Shown: positions 1 through 10,736, counted from the stretch's first letter. The stretch: DNA of 64,000 nucleotides from Caenorhabditis remanei (GCF_010183535.1 NC_071329.1:5580001-5644000), one strand, 5' to 3'. Made by a program: numbers and translations. The notes: generated from the letters alone by a model not told the origin.

Positions 1-2026
1 GACAGTTTCCGTATCCACCGTATCCGTTATTCTGGGGAAACTACTTGTCGCCATTCCGACAGTTGGAAATGTGTCCGATTGTGGCCCCCACAGTCTCAGT
101 TATCACTACGGCACCGAGAGCAGCGGAGCCCGCAGAGCCAGTTGCTCCTGCTGTACAAGACGTTGCTGACGTTGCTCCACCTACACCAAGACCTACGCCA
201 AGACGAATGGATCCAGCAGAAGTTGACGAGGAGAGACACTCGGCTAGCTCTGGATCGACGACTGAAAATAGCTTCCGTCAGCGTACCGATTCAGTGGAGA
301 GCGAAATTGTCGACGTAGTGAGCACCGATGACGATAAGACGGCGAAGGATGAAGAGCAAGAGGAGAAGGGCGGTACGGAGACGGACACGCCTACACCGTC
401 GCCAGAAGATTCTGAAGCGAATGTGGAGGAGGATCCACGCAAGAGCTCGACACCAAGAATCGATGCGCAATCGACGTCTTCTGCAGTGGTATCCGCGTTG
501 CCAACTCCAATGAGCTCTCCGGTGCCAAAGGTGAAGACTCAGAAGGCGTCAGCTCCAGAAGCCGCGTCTCCAGAAGTCACCGCTCCAATCCACGTGGAAA
601 CTGCAGCGCCAGCGACACCTTCTACTTCATCACCGAAGATCGCGACACCGAAGGCTCCAATGATTGCTTCCCCTGAGAAGGAACCGTCACCGGATTCAGA
701 TGAGCCATCGACGTCTTCTAAACCAGTCGATGAGAAGAAGATCAAGACGAAATCTGCAGTGCCTTCTACTTCAACGTCAATGCCTTCCACTTCAGATGCC
801 TCAAAAACGAAGCAGAAGGAGGCGACAGGACCATCTCGTAGAATGAAGCAACTCGACGAGTCGTCGGCGGATTCTGAATCAGAAGACGATGACAAGTCGA
901 AGCGACTGAAGAAGGTCAGAAGATCCACACGGACCGCCAAAGCGTCGTCGCCGATTCCAGCAAAACGGAAGAAGGTCGCAGATGATGATATGGATGAAGG
1001 ATCGGAAGAAGTTCAGGATGAGAGCAAGGCGACGCCACGTGGAAACGGAAATGCTGTGAGACGGAAGACTCTGAAACGCGCCAACGCTGAGGAGCAGAAG
1101 CCGCCGAGACGTTCGATGAAGGAGAAAGAGAAGGTGGAGGTGGAGACCGAGGAGCCGCCGAAGAAAAAGCGTGGAAGGGTACGGCCTCAGACAATTGTGA
1201 GCAGCAGCATAAGTTAATGCATGTTGTGATTGTTGTAGACATTAGATAGTTTAGCAGTTCTTTTGGATCGTATAGACATATATAGAAAATTAATATTTAC
1301 AGAAGAAGGCCGAACCAGTTGCAGTCGAAGACGAGGAGCCAGTGGATCCGGATAAGGAGAAGTGCGGAGTCGCCGGCACATTCTGTTTGTGTATCAAGTA
1401 TGAGAAGCGGAAGAATCTTCAATGGGTGAGTAGAGATAGCGAAAGAGATAGAGATAGCGATAAAGGATAAAGGATAGAGGATAGAGGATAGAGATAGCGA
1501 TAGAAGATAAAGGATAGACGATAGAGGATAGAGGATAGAGGATAGAGGATAGAGGATAGAGGATAGAGGATAGAGGATAGAGGATAGAGATAGAGATAGA
1601 GATAGAGATAGAGATAGAGATAGGGATAGGGATAGGGATAGGGATAGGGATAGGGATAGCGGCGTGTCACCACGAAAACTACAGTAACCCGGAATACCGT
1701 TTCGAGACCCAAAACTGCTCCAAACTCAGTCATGATTATACTATTCTGAAAGCTCTCGACTAGCTGATTCCAAATATCCAACTTTCGTGTCCTACCTTTC
1801 TCAACCCTTTCTCGATTTCCAGGTTTCCTGCTCCGACTGCAACCAATGGTTCCACGTCTGGTGCGTCCGTCTCGACAACATCTGCTACGGAGCCGACGAC
1901 AAATTCGCGTGTTGCGGACCGCACGCCTCACCGGAAGCCATCGAATGCCTCCAAGGAGACGTCCATCGAAAATGGTGGGCGATGCCCGGAAAACGTCCAG
2001 TTCCACAGTCACCGGAGCCCGAATAA
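1..2026 (+). CDS. PHD-finger protein, C-terminal part (5' end outside window)
   Basis: The reading frame is open from base 3. Exons are ..1196, 1303-1425 and 1823-2026 (stop TAA); all junctions are phase 0 with GTGAGC/GTGAGT donors and TTTACAG/TTTCCAG acceptors. The window encodes about 506 residues. Roughly the first 410 are low-complexity, rich in Ser, Pro, Thr, Glu and Lys, with basic stretches such as KKKRGR near residue 390 that look like nuclear localisation signals. The end is a PHD-type zinc finger: C419, C426, C428, then CSDC (442-445), H450, C453 and C469/C470. An aromatic N-Q-W-F-H core matches PHD fingers, which read histone tails. The first Cys pair is unusually spaced, so this is a variant finger. 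A nuclear chromatin-associated role is inferred. I do not recognise the orthologue. The gene converges on its right-hand neighbour. Confidence 0.8.
1426..1822 (+). repeat. Intronic GATAGA/GGGATA satellite plus half MITE
   Basis: The last intron of the PHD-finger gene carries a tandem array at about 1435-1660. It starts as irregular GATAGCGATA, becomes GGATAGA units (about 1468-1580), then GATAGA, and ends as about seven perfect GGGATA units (about 1620-1660). After it, 1672-1771 is one half of the GCTTTCAGAAAAGTATAATC palindromic repeat found elsewhere in the window. The rest of the intron shows nothing. Confidence 0.9.
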
Positions 2027-2675
2027 ATTCAGTTTTATAATGCTTTATTGTTGTTTTTCTCATAATTTTTTTCTCATATCCCAGGAATAATTAGTGACAC
2101 CGAGGTAGCATTTCATTTGGTATTCAATTAGTTCTCTTTGCTTTTTTTCCACAATTTTTGAGTATTTCTCCCCATTCTCATCGTTTCTAATCCATTTCCG
2201 TTCCGGGTTGTTCTCTCTTTTTTCTCTCATTTTTATTGTCTCTAATGTTGCCCCGCCCCCAAAAACCCCGTGTTGTGAATTCCCGCACCCCGCCCATTTT
2301 GTGAATCTCGTTGTTTTTGCACAATTTTTTTTCCAAAATTAAAATGATATTTCGTCCCAGTTTTTTCCCTAATTCCAAATCATTGTTTCATCATCATTTC
2401 TCCCCCAAACATCCCATTGATTCTAGTTTCAGTCCCATCGTTTTTTTTTCTCAATTCTCATCCCGATGCCAATTAATTAACCGTAATTAACCCCTGTTCT
2501 AACTATACTCATCATAACCCGCGTTTTCCCTTTTCCCCGAACTCGTATGTCCTCAAAACCAAAATTTGGTTTGGAATATATATTAACCCCGCCCACTATA
2601 TTTTATCTATATTCTATTATTATTTTATATTTTTGATCGGTGATTTTCTCTCTTCCTTTGCCCTCCCTGCTGACA

Positions 2676-2681
2676 AATAAA
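2676..2681 (+). terminator. Candidate poly(A) signal of PHD-finger gene
   Basis: An AATAAA hexamer about 650 nt after the stop codon. It is the first perfect plus-strand hexamer I see before the convergent gene. Confidence 0.5.
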
Positions 2682-2707
2682 TTTAGATGCAATCTGTGAA
2701 AAAACGT

Positions 2708-2723
2708 TTATTATATATTTATT
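2708..2723 (-). terminator. Candidate poly(A) signals of the two-module secreted-protein gene
   Basis: Two minus-strand AATAAA hexamers (2708-2713 and 2718-2723) lie 26-41 nt beyond the TGA stop at 2749-2751. Confidence 0.6.
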
Positions 2724-2748
2724 ATGTACAGAATTTCAGACTTTCCGA

Positions 2749-5700
2749 TCAAACCAAATTCGCCTCATCGATTCCCTGACTCATACAAGCGTCGAGAGTC
2801 TCGCGGAGTTGAGTCCGCCGCAGGAGGTACTCGTCGGAGATTACGGCGTACAAGGCGCTCCGTTCGCATCTGGAAGAGTAATGGATAGAATATTTGAAAT
2901 CAGCAAGTTGAGAGCTTTCAGAAAAGTATAATCATGACTAGGTTCGAACAGATTTGGGTCTCGCCACGACTTATTGGGTTACTGTAGTTTTCGTGGTGAG
3001 ACCCAAACTGCTTCAAACCATATCATGATTATACTTTTCTGAAAGCTCTCGACTCGCTGAATCTGACTACATCAATTTCAAAACGATTTTCCTGTAACTG
3101 ACGAAAATCCAAAAATGCAAAACCTGCCGGGGTAGCTAGTTACCTAGAATTCTAGATCTAGGCCATGAAAGTTGGATATTCGGAGATAGCTCGTTGAGAG
3201 CTTTCAGAAAAGTATAATCATGGCGTGGTTTGAAGCAAATTTGAGTCTCGACACGACTTATTGGGTTACTGTAGTTTTCGTGGCGAGACCCGACTTGCTT
3301 CAAACCTAGTCATGATTATACTTTTCTGAAATCTCTCGACTCACTGAATTCAGCTATCATAATCTGATTTCTCAAAACTGTTCAAATTAAAAAAGAACTA
3401 ACACATCAGCCTGCACACAACAATCTCTCAACAGAGCGCATTCCTTCCGTTTCCTTGACACCTCGAAATGGCAGTTGATTGCCTCTTTTCTCGGTTTTTT
3501 CTCTTTGAGTGTACTCGCACGACACACCCGGTCAGTTATCTGAAACTCTCTTGTCACATTTGCAATCGGAACACATTTATCCAGATAGGCGAACGCTTCT
3601 TCTCTTCGCTGATTCATCAGATAAAAGTCTTCTTCTAAAGATGTCTTGCATGTCTGCCACGTCGCATGTGAAGTGTCATCTGAGTCGAGACCGTCGAGGG
3701 AGTGGCGCTGAAAATGAGAGAAAATGATGGGTTGAAAATAATGATGTTGGAAAATCTGTTAAGACATCAGAGAAGAAACCAAAGTTTAATTATTTTTATG
3801 TGAATATGTACAGTACCGCTCATAAGTATATTAAGTTTTGGTTTTTTCAGTTGAAAAGGTCCGACTTTGAGATTGTGTCATGGTGATACTTATTGTCCCA
3901 TCTAGTGGATTTTTAATTGATTATACAGATCAAAAGTAGAGCTCCATTTTTGTAGTTGACAAATTTTTTGTACGGACACTCCCTAGAGAGTTATGGTCAT
4001 TTTAAGACGACAGCTCAAAAATCGCACTATTTTGAACTGAAAAGAGTCGATTTAAGGGAGTAATTACTTCGACGATATGTAAATCTCTAGAGAGTGTCCG
4101 TACAAAAAAGTTGTCAACTACAAAGATGGAATTCTGCCTTTGATTTGAATGATCCATCAAAAATCTACTTGATGGGACAATTAGTATTACCATGACACAA
4201 TCTCAAAGTTGGACCTTTTCAACAGCAAAACGTAATATACTTTTGAGCTGTACTGTAGATCAAGCGACAGTAACCAATAGTGTCGGTCATAGGGTTGTTC
4301 ACTTCCACTGTTTTCAGTTGAAAATAACCATAGTTGTCAAGGCCCGGCCCGGGCAAATTGGCGCGAAAGTCAAATTTTCAAATTTTTTCAAATTTTTTCG
4401 AATTTTTTGAATTTTTTCGCGAAAAAGTCTAATTTTCGACTATGATTCAGAATTAGAAGAAAGTCTGAAAAATAGTGAAAAAATGGCCACATTTTCGATA
4501 AAAAATTTAAAAAATTTCGAAAAAAAAATTAGGAAAAAAAGGGTCATTTTTTGAAGCCGGGCCTTGAAAATTTTCTACCGGCCCGGCCCGGGCCTTGACA
4601 ACTATGAAAATGACTGATTTTGTGAGCTCAACAATACCAATTTTTGTTGGGGGTGTAGATCAAAAACAGGGCTAAATTTTTCTAGTTGACAACTTTTTTG
4701 TACGGGAGACCTCTAGAAAGTTATTCAGCAATCTAGCCCAAAATTGATCAAAATGAGGTACCCAGTAGTTGGTGACACGTAACTTTCTAGGGAGTGTCCG
4801 TACAAAAAAGTTGTCAACTACAAAACTGTAGATCAAATCTAGATCTTCATTTTTGTAGTTGTCGGTATTGTTGTACGAGCCCTCGCTGAAAAGTTACAGG
4901 TGCATCAATGTAAGTAGCTCTTAAATCTCACTTTTTCCACTGAAAGAGGGAGATCTGTAACTTTAGAACAAGCCCTTGTACAAAAAAGTTGTCAACTACA
5001 AAAAGAGATCTAGATTTGATCTACCAGATCTAGATTTGATCTACCAAACAAAATCCATTTTGGAGCATTTGGTTCACATAGGGCTGTTTTACACTCTCTC
5101 AAAGTTAGTGATTTTCAATTGAATATCATTTTCCGGGTGTTTCATACTGTAGCTATCGTATACCGTATTTTTGTGGTCAGACCTTCCTAATATATGACAT
5201 AACTCCTTAGTTTCTAACTGAAAACCCTTACATTTGAACTCTTCGAGCAATTAACTCTCATTTGATGTGCATCCTTTTGACACTGCAGATATTTCAGACA
5301 GAGTGAAAATGGCGGCGATTCGATTATTTTGATTTTTCGTTGCTTTTTCGTAGATTTGTCGGAGAGAGGATTTTGGGAGTTTTGAGGGTGTGGACGGAGT
5401 TCTTCTTCTGGAAAATAAGCAGTTTTTTTAAAAGATTTTTACCGCCATAATCATGTTCAACTCGTTGGGAGCTTTCAGAAAAGTATAATCATGAAGGCGT
5501 TTGAAGCAAGTTGGGTCTCGCCACGAAAACTACAGTAATCCAACTCGGGTTACTGTAGTTTTCGTGGCGGGACCTAAGTTGCTCCAAGCCATGTCATGAT
5601 TATACTTTTCTGGAAGCTCTCAACTAGCAGTTTCCGAATATTTAACTTTCATAACCTAGTTTTTGAATTCTAGACCACAAGCAAAGTTTTTGGGTCCAAA

Positions 5701-7182
5701 TTTTCAGATAGTTAAGGACAAATAGTTTTAAAATTGTACTAGTCAGATTGAGCTCAACGAGAGCATTCAGAAAAGTATAATCATGACTAGATTTGGAGCA
5801 AGTTGGGTCTCGCCACGACAACTACAGTAGCCCTAGTTGGATTACTGTAGTTTTCCTGTCGAGACCCAATTTGATCCAAACCAAGTCATGATTATACTTT
5901 TCTGAAAGCTCTCAACTTGCTGATCCCAAATATTTTATCCATTTTACCATGCTGTGCACACTCCGCCATTTTGATCTCCACCTCCTCCTTCAACCCGCTC
6001 AATGTCCGCCCATTCTCGCTGTACATTGTTTGTTGTTCGCATCTGAAATTTACTTTCTGATTTTCTGCAATTTTTTGATTTTCCTTACCGAACAGCCGGC
6101 TCACAACACCGTCTCAACGCATCACATCGATTCTGTGCTCGTGCGATTCGAAGTGGACAGTCTCCATTGGTATCCGGACGGTTGAAGAGGTAACTGGCAC
6201 AGAATCGGTTCTAAAATTACATTTTAGAGTTAAATAAGTGTCAAAATCAAGATTTTCAGAGTTTTTTACGACAAAAGGTTTTTTTTCGAGAAAAAAACCA
6301 GATTTTTGAAAAAGTCCGCAATTTGTCGTAAGATCTAATGCATTCAGTGTTTGCACTCAATTCAAAGTACAGTAACCTATTAGTATTGATTGAGAAACAC
6401 TTTCCAATAAATATTTTTCAATGAGACGAGATTACTGTAGTTTCGTTTCTGTGCAAACACCGGATTCTCAAAATACACCAGATCTTACGACAAATTGCAG
6501 AATTTTTAAAAATCAACGAATATTCAGACGGAAAAAAGCTAGACAGGAGTAAAAACACCTGAAAATTCCGAATTTTTATGTTTTAAACCCTAAAAACTAT
6601 TAGATTCCCCTGAAAATCTCACCTTATCCTTACTCGTTATATACGACTGATTTCTCTCCTTCATCTCTGCTTCTATACAATTTTTCGACTCAATTTTTAT
6701 CATTTCTTCGTATTTTCCAATTCCATCAAAGTCATTTTTCATTTTTTGCGCACATTTTTTATCCCATTTCCGATGTTTTTGGTCGCACATCTGGGTTAGT
6801 TGAGATTTCTCTTCGAGGCATTCTTGGTAGGAGTCACAGACGAAACGGAGCTCCAGAGGCTGAAAAAATAGGAGTTGGGAATTGAAATTTATATATTTCA
6901 AAAGCTGAAATAATAAGGATTCTGAATCTGTTTTCAAATTTAAAAACGGATAAAAATGAACCGAGTTACAACAAAATGTTTGTAGGGATTACTGGAACCA
7001 AGAATAGAAACATTCATAACTCAGTGTATTATGTCATTTTTAAAATTTTGAAAACAGATTCTGAATCCTCACAACTTTTTCTTTCTAACCATCTTCATTT
7101 CAATTCTAAAATAACTCACCCTACTACAGTAACCCACAGTAACCAATGACAAAAAGAAAACCGTAGTCACCCTCATGATCAT
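2749..7182 (-). CDS. Secreted Cys-rich protein with two duplicated modules
   Basis: There are seven exons: 7120-7182, 6623-6859, 6089-6210, 5948-6042, 5232-5407, 3403-3707 and 2749-2869. Every phase agrees, giving 372 residues. Residues 1-21 (MIMRVTTVFFLSLVTVGYCS plus R) are a clear signal peptide; a second in-frame ATG lies two codons on. The mature protein has two diverged modules. Module 1 opens with CxxYxxC at 29-35 and has CCEPAVRC at 135-142. Module 2 opens with CxxYxxC at 209-215 and has CCVQADVC at 327-334. In both, a phase-2 intron falls just before the last Cys of the CC-x5-C motif, and the next exon begins ATGCGAAC. A basic linker (about 190-200) separates the modules. Secretion is well supported; the role is unknown. 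The Cys pattern recalls nematode-specific secreted families of the DUF19/T20D4.11 type, but this is tentative. The exon 6 donor (GTTAGT) is the weakest splice site. Confidence 0.75.
2901..3060. repeat. Family A palindromic MITE, copy 1
   Basis: About 160 bp with inverted ends: GAGAGCTTTCAGAAAAGTAT...ATC at the left and its complement at the right. The centre contains GGGTCTCGCCACGA and its inverse, with TTACTGTAGTTTTCGTGG. It lies in intron 6 of the two-module gene. Confidence 0.9.
3188..3348. repeat. Family A palindromic MITE, copy 2
   Basis: Same inverted ends and same central ACTGTAGTTTTCGTGG core as copy 1, about 130 bp away in the same intron. Confidence 0.9.
3808..4257. repeat. Family B Tc1-like palindromic MITE, copy 1
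   Basis: About 450 bp, beginning TACAGTACCGCTCATAAG and ending with the near-inverse before TACTGTA. The arms carry paired sequences such as GTACGGACACTCCCTAGAGA and AGTTGTCAACTACAAA. A TA dinucleotide sits at each edge. It lies in intron 5 of the two-module gene. Confidence 0.85.
4334..4606. repeat. GGCCCGG-ended repeat
   Basis: AT-rich sequence bounded by AGTTGTCAAGGCCCGGCCCG at the left and the inverted CGGCCCGGGCCTTGACAACT at the right. This is a copy of the GC-ended family seen again near 9.6, 31.3, 48.2 and 58.5 kb. Confidence 0.85.
4630..5060. repeat. Family B-related GTTGTCAACTACAAA repeats
   Basis: Several inverted and direct blocks of the sequences seen in family B arms (GTACGGGAGACCTCTAGAAA, AAAAAAGTTGTCAACTACAA). 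A 19-bp direct duplication, AGATCTAGATTTGATCTAC, lies near 5005-5045. It looks like a decayed element. Confidence 0.7.
5458..5630. repeat. Family A palindromic MITE, copy 3
   Basis: Inverted ends with GCTTTCAGAAAAGTATAATC and a perfect central inverted pair around CCAACTCGGG. It lies in intron 4 of the two-module gene. Confidence 0.9.
5751..5922. repeat. Family A palindromic MITE, copy 4
   Basis: Inverted ends like copy 3, in the same intron, separated from it by about 120 bp. It ends about 25 bp before exon 4. Confidence 0.9.
6310..6515. repeat. Family H repeat (TTGTCGTAAGAT type)
   Basis: An inverted pair around GCAATTTGTCGTAAGATCTA...GTTTGCAC and its complement, GTGCAAACACCGG...ATCTTACGACAAATTGC, with ACAGTAA segments between. 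Members recur in cam-1 introns at 17.4-18.3 and 20.6-22.5 kb. Confidence 0.75.
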
Positions 7183-7511
7183 CAGGAAGGAATGGCAGAA
7201 ATGGAGTGAAACAAAGATATACTATCATCATTCTAGCCGCCCGTTATCATTTAAACGGCTATTCCATTCCATCTATTGTTCTATTGTGTCCATAAAAACA
7301 GAGAAAGAGAGAGAGAACCGGTTTAGCGAAATGATGGACACCTGTGATGGGTGTGACCCTTTGTGAACTTTCTGGAATTCCAGAAGATTTTAAACAAGGG
7401 TATTGGGGGGATTCAATTCAAAATCGATTCAAAATGTTGGGAAAAAGAGAAACGACCTACTTTGAGAACGTGTTACAATGCCAATAATTTCCACATGAGC
7501 TCTATTGTTAG

Positions 7512-8340
7512 ACAGGTCTGTAGCAGAGTTGTCCGGAATCCGGATTCCGTATTCCGAAATTCCGACTTCCGGGCATTTTTTCCATTCCTACTTCCGACTT
7601 CCGACTTCCGGATAACAAAAATCACTTCCGACTTCCGACTTCCGGATAAGGAATTTTACTTCCGACTTCCGTCATTCCATAACTGTGGAATTTTCGAAAA
7701 GTGCATTTTGCAAAAATACATGGAAAAATGGTCTAAAAGGACAGAAAATAGGCTTTTCCTCAGCCAAAAACTAACTTTTCCACTGATTTTCGCGAATTTC
7801 ATGATTTTTCTCTTGGAGTTTTTGAAAGTTTGAGAAAAAATCTAATTCCGACTTCCGACTTCCGACTTCCAACTTCCGACTTCCGGGCGTTTTTTCACTT
7901 CCGACTTCCGACTTCCGACTTCCGGTTAAGAAAACTTCACTTCCATGCAACTCTGGTCTGAAGCAGAGTTGTCCGGAATCCGGATTCCGTATTCCGAAAT
8001 TCCGGGTTTTTTCGGCATTCCGGTTCCGGTTCCGGATTTCGGTTTTTTGAGTCTCCTTTTTCCGGAATTCAGAAGTAGAAATTTTAAAAATTGTTTGAGT
8101 TTAAAAGACAACTAAAGTACTTCTTTTTCGGTTTTGATCCTCAAAAGTAGTTTTAAACTTTGTTTATCATTAAAAACACTCGAAAAAAAGACTTGGCCTT
8201 GCAAATTTATCGAATCATTCCGAATTCCGGATTCCGAAATTCCGGAGTTCCGGGTTTTTTCGTCATTCCGGTTCCGGATTCCGGATTTCGAGAATTTGAT
8301 TCCGGTTCCGGATTCCGTATTCCGGAAAATGTAAAATCTC
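7512..8340. repeat. TTCCGACTTCCG and GGAATCCGGATTCCG repeat cluster
   Basis: Two units each open with CAGAGTTGTCCGGAATCCGG (about 7513 and 7965). Between and within them are tandem CTTCCGA/ACTTCCG arrays (about 7590-7640 and 7845-7925) and GGTTCCGGATTCCG arrays (about 8015-8040 and 8220-8335). Shorter relatives lie at 10108-10160, 14125-14190 and 53772-53930. The ORFs across these arrays are repeat-driven, not genes. Confidence 0.85.
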
Positions 8341-8630
8341 ATTTCGGTTCAGGTCAAAAGCAGGTCTTTACTTTTGTAGTTTTTATATGAGACCTCGCAA
8401 AAAATTTACAGGTCTATCAATTTATACAGCTTCGAAATTCCGAATTTTTTTAATTGAACATTTTTGAACAAACAACATTCACGTGCATGAAGATGAGAAT
8501 TTCTATTGAAAAGTGCTGGAAAACTACACGACAGTGAGATTTTTGGCACTTTGAGGTCTCATAACTCGTTTCAGGCTCATTTTAGGATTGAACTCTAAAA
8601 CGATTTCCTCTTTTCCCTGGCTTTCTGAAC

Positions 8631-9019
8631 CAATTAAAAGGGGGCTGCGGTATTCCAAAAATGAAGATTTTTTGATATCGATCGACTCAGAATTTTGTAT
8701 AAAAGAGAAAAGTCTCTTAGAGCGAGGTCCGAAAATTCGTCTGAATGAGGCCTCAAAGTGTCAAAAAAGGCCCCTCGCCGTGAAGATTTGCTTTATTTTC
8801 AAAGTAAAATTCTCTCGCCGTGAACATGAAAAAATTTAGAAATATAAAGCAAATCTTCACGGCGACAGGCCCTTTTTTGACACTTTGAGGTCTCATAACT
8901 CGTTTCAGACGAATTTTCGGACCTGGCTCCAAGAGACTTTTCTTTTTTCTACAAAATTCTGAGTCGATTCATATTTTAAAAAAAACTGGATTAATGGAGT
9001 ACCACAGTCCCCCTTTAAG
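8631..9019. repeat. Long palindromic element
   Basis: The left arm begins AATTAAAAGGGGGCTGCGGT and the right arm ends with the approximate complement (ACCACAGTCCCCCTTTAA). The arms are about 180 bp and include CCGAAAATTCGTCTGAA/AGACGAATTTTCGG and CGTGAAGATTTGC/GCAAATCTTCACG. The loop is about 30 bp. Confidence 0.85.
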
Positions 9020-9079
9020 CATGGTATGCGGTTCCTGAAATTCTAACAAAAAGAAAGAACAATAACACTATTAAAAACG

Positions 9080-9505
9080 CTTTTATCGGCATGGTTGATT
9101 TGTATAAATTTTGGTATAAATGATAATTTGAAGTATTCGTTTAACAATTTCCTTTTGTGCTTATTCTTCTTCATCTTCTTCTATTTTCAACTCGTTTCCA
9201 CGCGTTCTTTGCGATAATCAACTGAATCACTTGCTAGAAGAGTTTTGGTTTTCATCTCGATCTGAAATTAATTCCAAAGTGTTATGTGACTCCTGGTACA
9301 TCTGGAAGACTAACTTACTTCTCATCGACATTATCTTCCTAATCCACTGAGATGATCACCATTCAAGAAGGGGAGTTGGAAAAGATTACAAACTGATTGT
9401 GACGACGATTATTCTCTAATTTATATGGGAAATAATTAGAGCAAGGGAGGTCAGGTCAATGGAAAATGAGGATAAGGGAATCACGTTTTTAATGATTTTT
9501 CCCTG
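9080..9505 (-). ncRNA. Putative short spliced transcription unit, copy A
   Basis: On the minus strand, a TATA-like CCCATATAAATTAG (about 9415-9430) precedes a conserved AATCGTCGTCACAATCAGTTT segment. An exon-like block follows, ending at donor GAGAA/GTAAGTT (exon end 9319). A 57-nt intron ends in AATTTCAG (9262), then a second block runs toward TTTATACCAAAATTTATAC. A paralogue at about 14.27-14.70 kb keeps the promoter-like block, both splice sites and intron length, but the reading frames differ and are short. That pattern suggests a small noncoding RNA or decayed small-protein gene. No family is recognised. Confidence 0.35.
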
Positions 9506-9571
9506 AGACATTTTGAAACGAAATGTGAAAAATTATTGAAAAATGAAGCATTTTCTGTTCAATTTAAAGCA

Positions 9572-9985
9572 TACTAGCAACGGGCCGGGCCGCGCCGTGA
9601 CGAGAATTTCCAAGGCCCGGCCCGGCTGAAAAATTTGAACTGAAATTTTGAACGAAAATTTGAGTTTTTTGAATTTTTTTCCAAAAATGTCGAATTTTTG
9701 ACTATACTTCAGGATTCAATCAAAAGATATTATCGAAATAAAAAAGTTCCGACATTTTTTACCGACGCGTGTTTGCGGACTTAGTGGAAAATTATTAAAT
9801 TTAGCACTAAGGCCGCAAACACGCGTCGGTAAAAAATGTCGGAACTTTTTTATTTCGATAATAGTTATACATCAAAAAATTGAAATTTTTAATGTAAAAT
9901 TTCAAAAATATTGGTAAAAAATAGGTACCTTTTTTTGAAGCCGGGCCTTGAAAATTCTCTACCGGGCCGTAAATTTGCAAGTATG
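9572..9985. repeat. GC-ended repeat with nested hairpin
   Basis: The left end is GGGCCGGGCCGCGCCGTGAC with CAAGGCCCGGCCCGG just inside; the right end is GCCGGGCCTTGAAAATTCTC. The AT-rich interior contains a separate hairpin at 9729-9863, so one element appears to be inserted in another. Confidence 0.75.
9729..9863. repeat. Family G hairpin element, copy 1
   Basis: Near-perfect inverted repeat of about 60-bp arms. It begins ATTATCGAAATAAAAAAGTT and ends with the complement. The inner stem is CCGACGCGTGTTTGCGG; the loop is about 20 bp of AT-rich sequence. Confidence 0.9.
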
Positions 9986-10186
9986 ATTTAAAGTGGATTT
10001 TTAGTGATTTTTCTCTGCCAAGTTTCGAAATGTCATGGATTTGAAATTATTAGTGTCAAAATGACAAGGTTACCAAGCGTCTCAGTTTCGAAGCTTCCTG
10101 GAGCATGGAATTCCGACTTCCGAGTTCCGGATAAGGAATTTGACTTCCGACTTCCGTCATTCCAAAACTGCGGAATTTAGAAAGAG

Positions 10187-10426
10187 TATTATCGGAATAA
10201 AAAAATTCCGACATTTTTTACCGACGCGCAAAAGTCCCGCCTCTGATCTCCGGGAACGCCCACTTATCATCTTGCAATTTCAGGGCACGGTTTCAGTTCT
10301 ATTTACACTGATTTCGCGGGCAAAGTTTTAAAAAGTATTACTTTTTTAATTAAATTTGATCTATTTTCCTTGAAATTTGTTTTTTTCTGTCAAATTTTAT
10401 GTCGGAACCTTTTTATTCCGATAATA
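10187..10426. repeat. Family G-ended element, copy 2 (non-palindromic interior)
   Basis: The left end is TATTATCGGAATAAAAAAAT followed by TCCGACATTTTTTACCGACGCG; the right end is ATGTCGGAACCTTTTTATTCCG then ATAATA. The interior (CGCAAAAGTCCCGCC onwards) does not fold on itself, unlike copy 1. Confidence 0.7.
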
Positions 10427-10736
10427 CATTTACCAGAAATACATGGAAAAATAATCTAAATTGACACTAAACAGTAAAAAATCATGGAAAATGAGACATT
10501 TTCTGTCCTGTTTTCATCATATTTTGTCGCCTCGGTTTCAAAAAGTCCTGAAGCGAGATTTCCCTCCATATGCTACTTTCAATGCCAAGCGTCCTCTCTC
10601 CTTTTCTTTCCATACTCGAATAAGAGACGACAGTCTTCTGGGGGGAAGGACAGGTGCATTTTCTAATCCTATTGTCCTTCTCTGTGGGAAGGAAATATGA
10701 AGTTTGAAATGAGAAATCAGGAGGTGAACAACGCAT

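Larger units (their letters stand above)
2027..2748. other. Convergent 3' UTR interval
   Basis: This interval holds the 3' ends of two convergent genes. It is AT/T-rich with no coding signal. The PHD-finger gene has a candidate AATAAA at 2676-2681. The minus-strand gene has candidate AATAAA signals at 2708-2713 and 2718-2723. The two 3' ends are therefore expected to abut or overlap around 2680-2720. The long T-rich spacer (2040-2640) implies a 3' UTR of about 650 nt if the plus-strand signal is the one used. Confidence 0.6.

Noticed and set aside
1419..2063. Long minus-strand ORF with Tyr-Pro repeats
   Set aside because: It is the antisense reading of the GATAGG satellite and the PHD exon.
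7590..7930. ACTTCCG array as a possible CRISPR-like or structured array
   Set aside because: It is a simple tandem repeat without regular spacers, in a eukaryotic genome.
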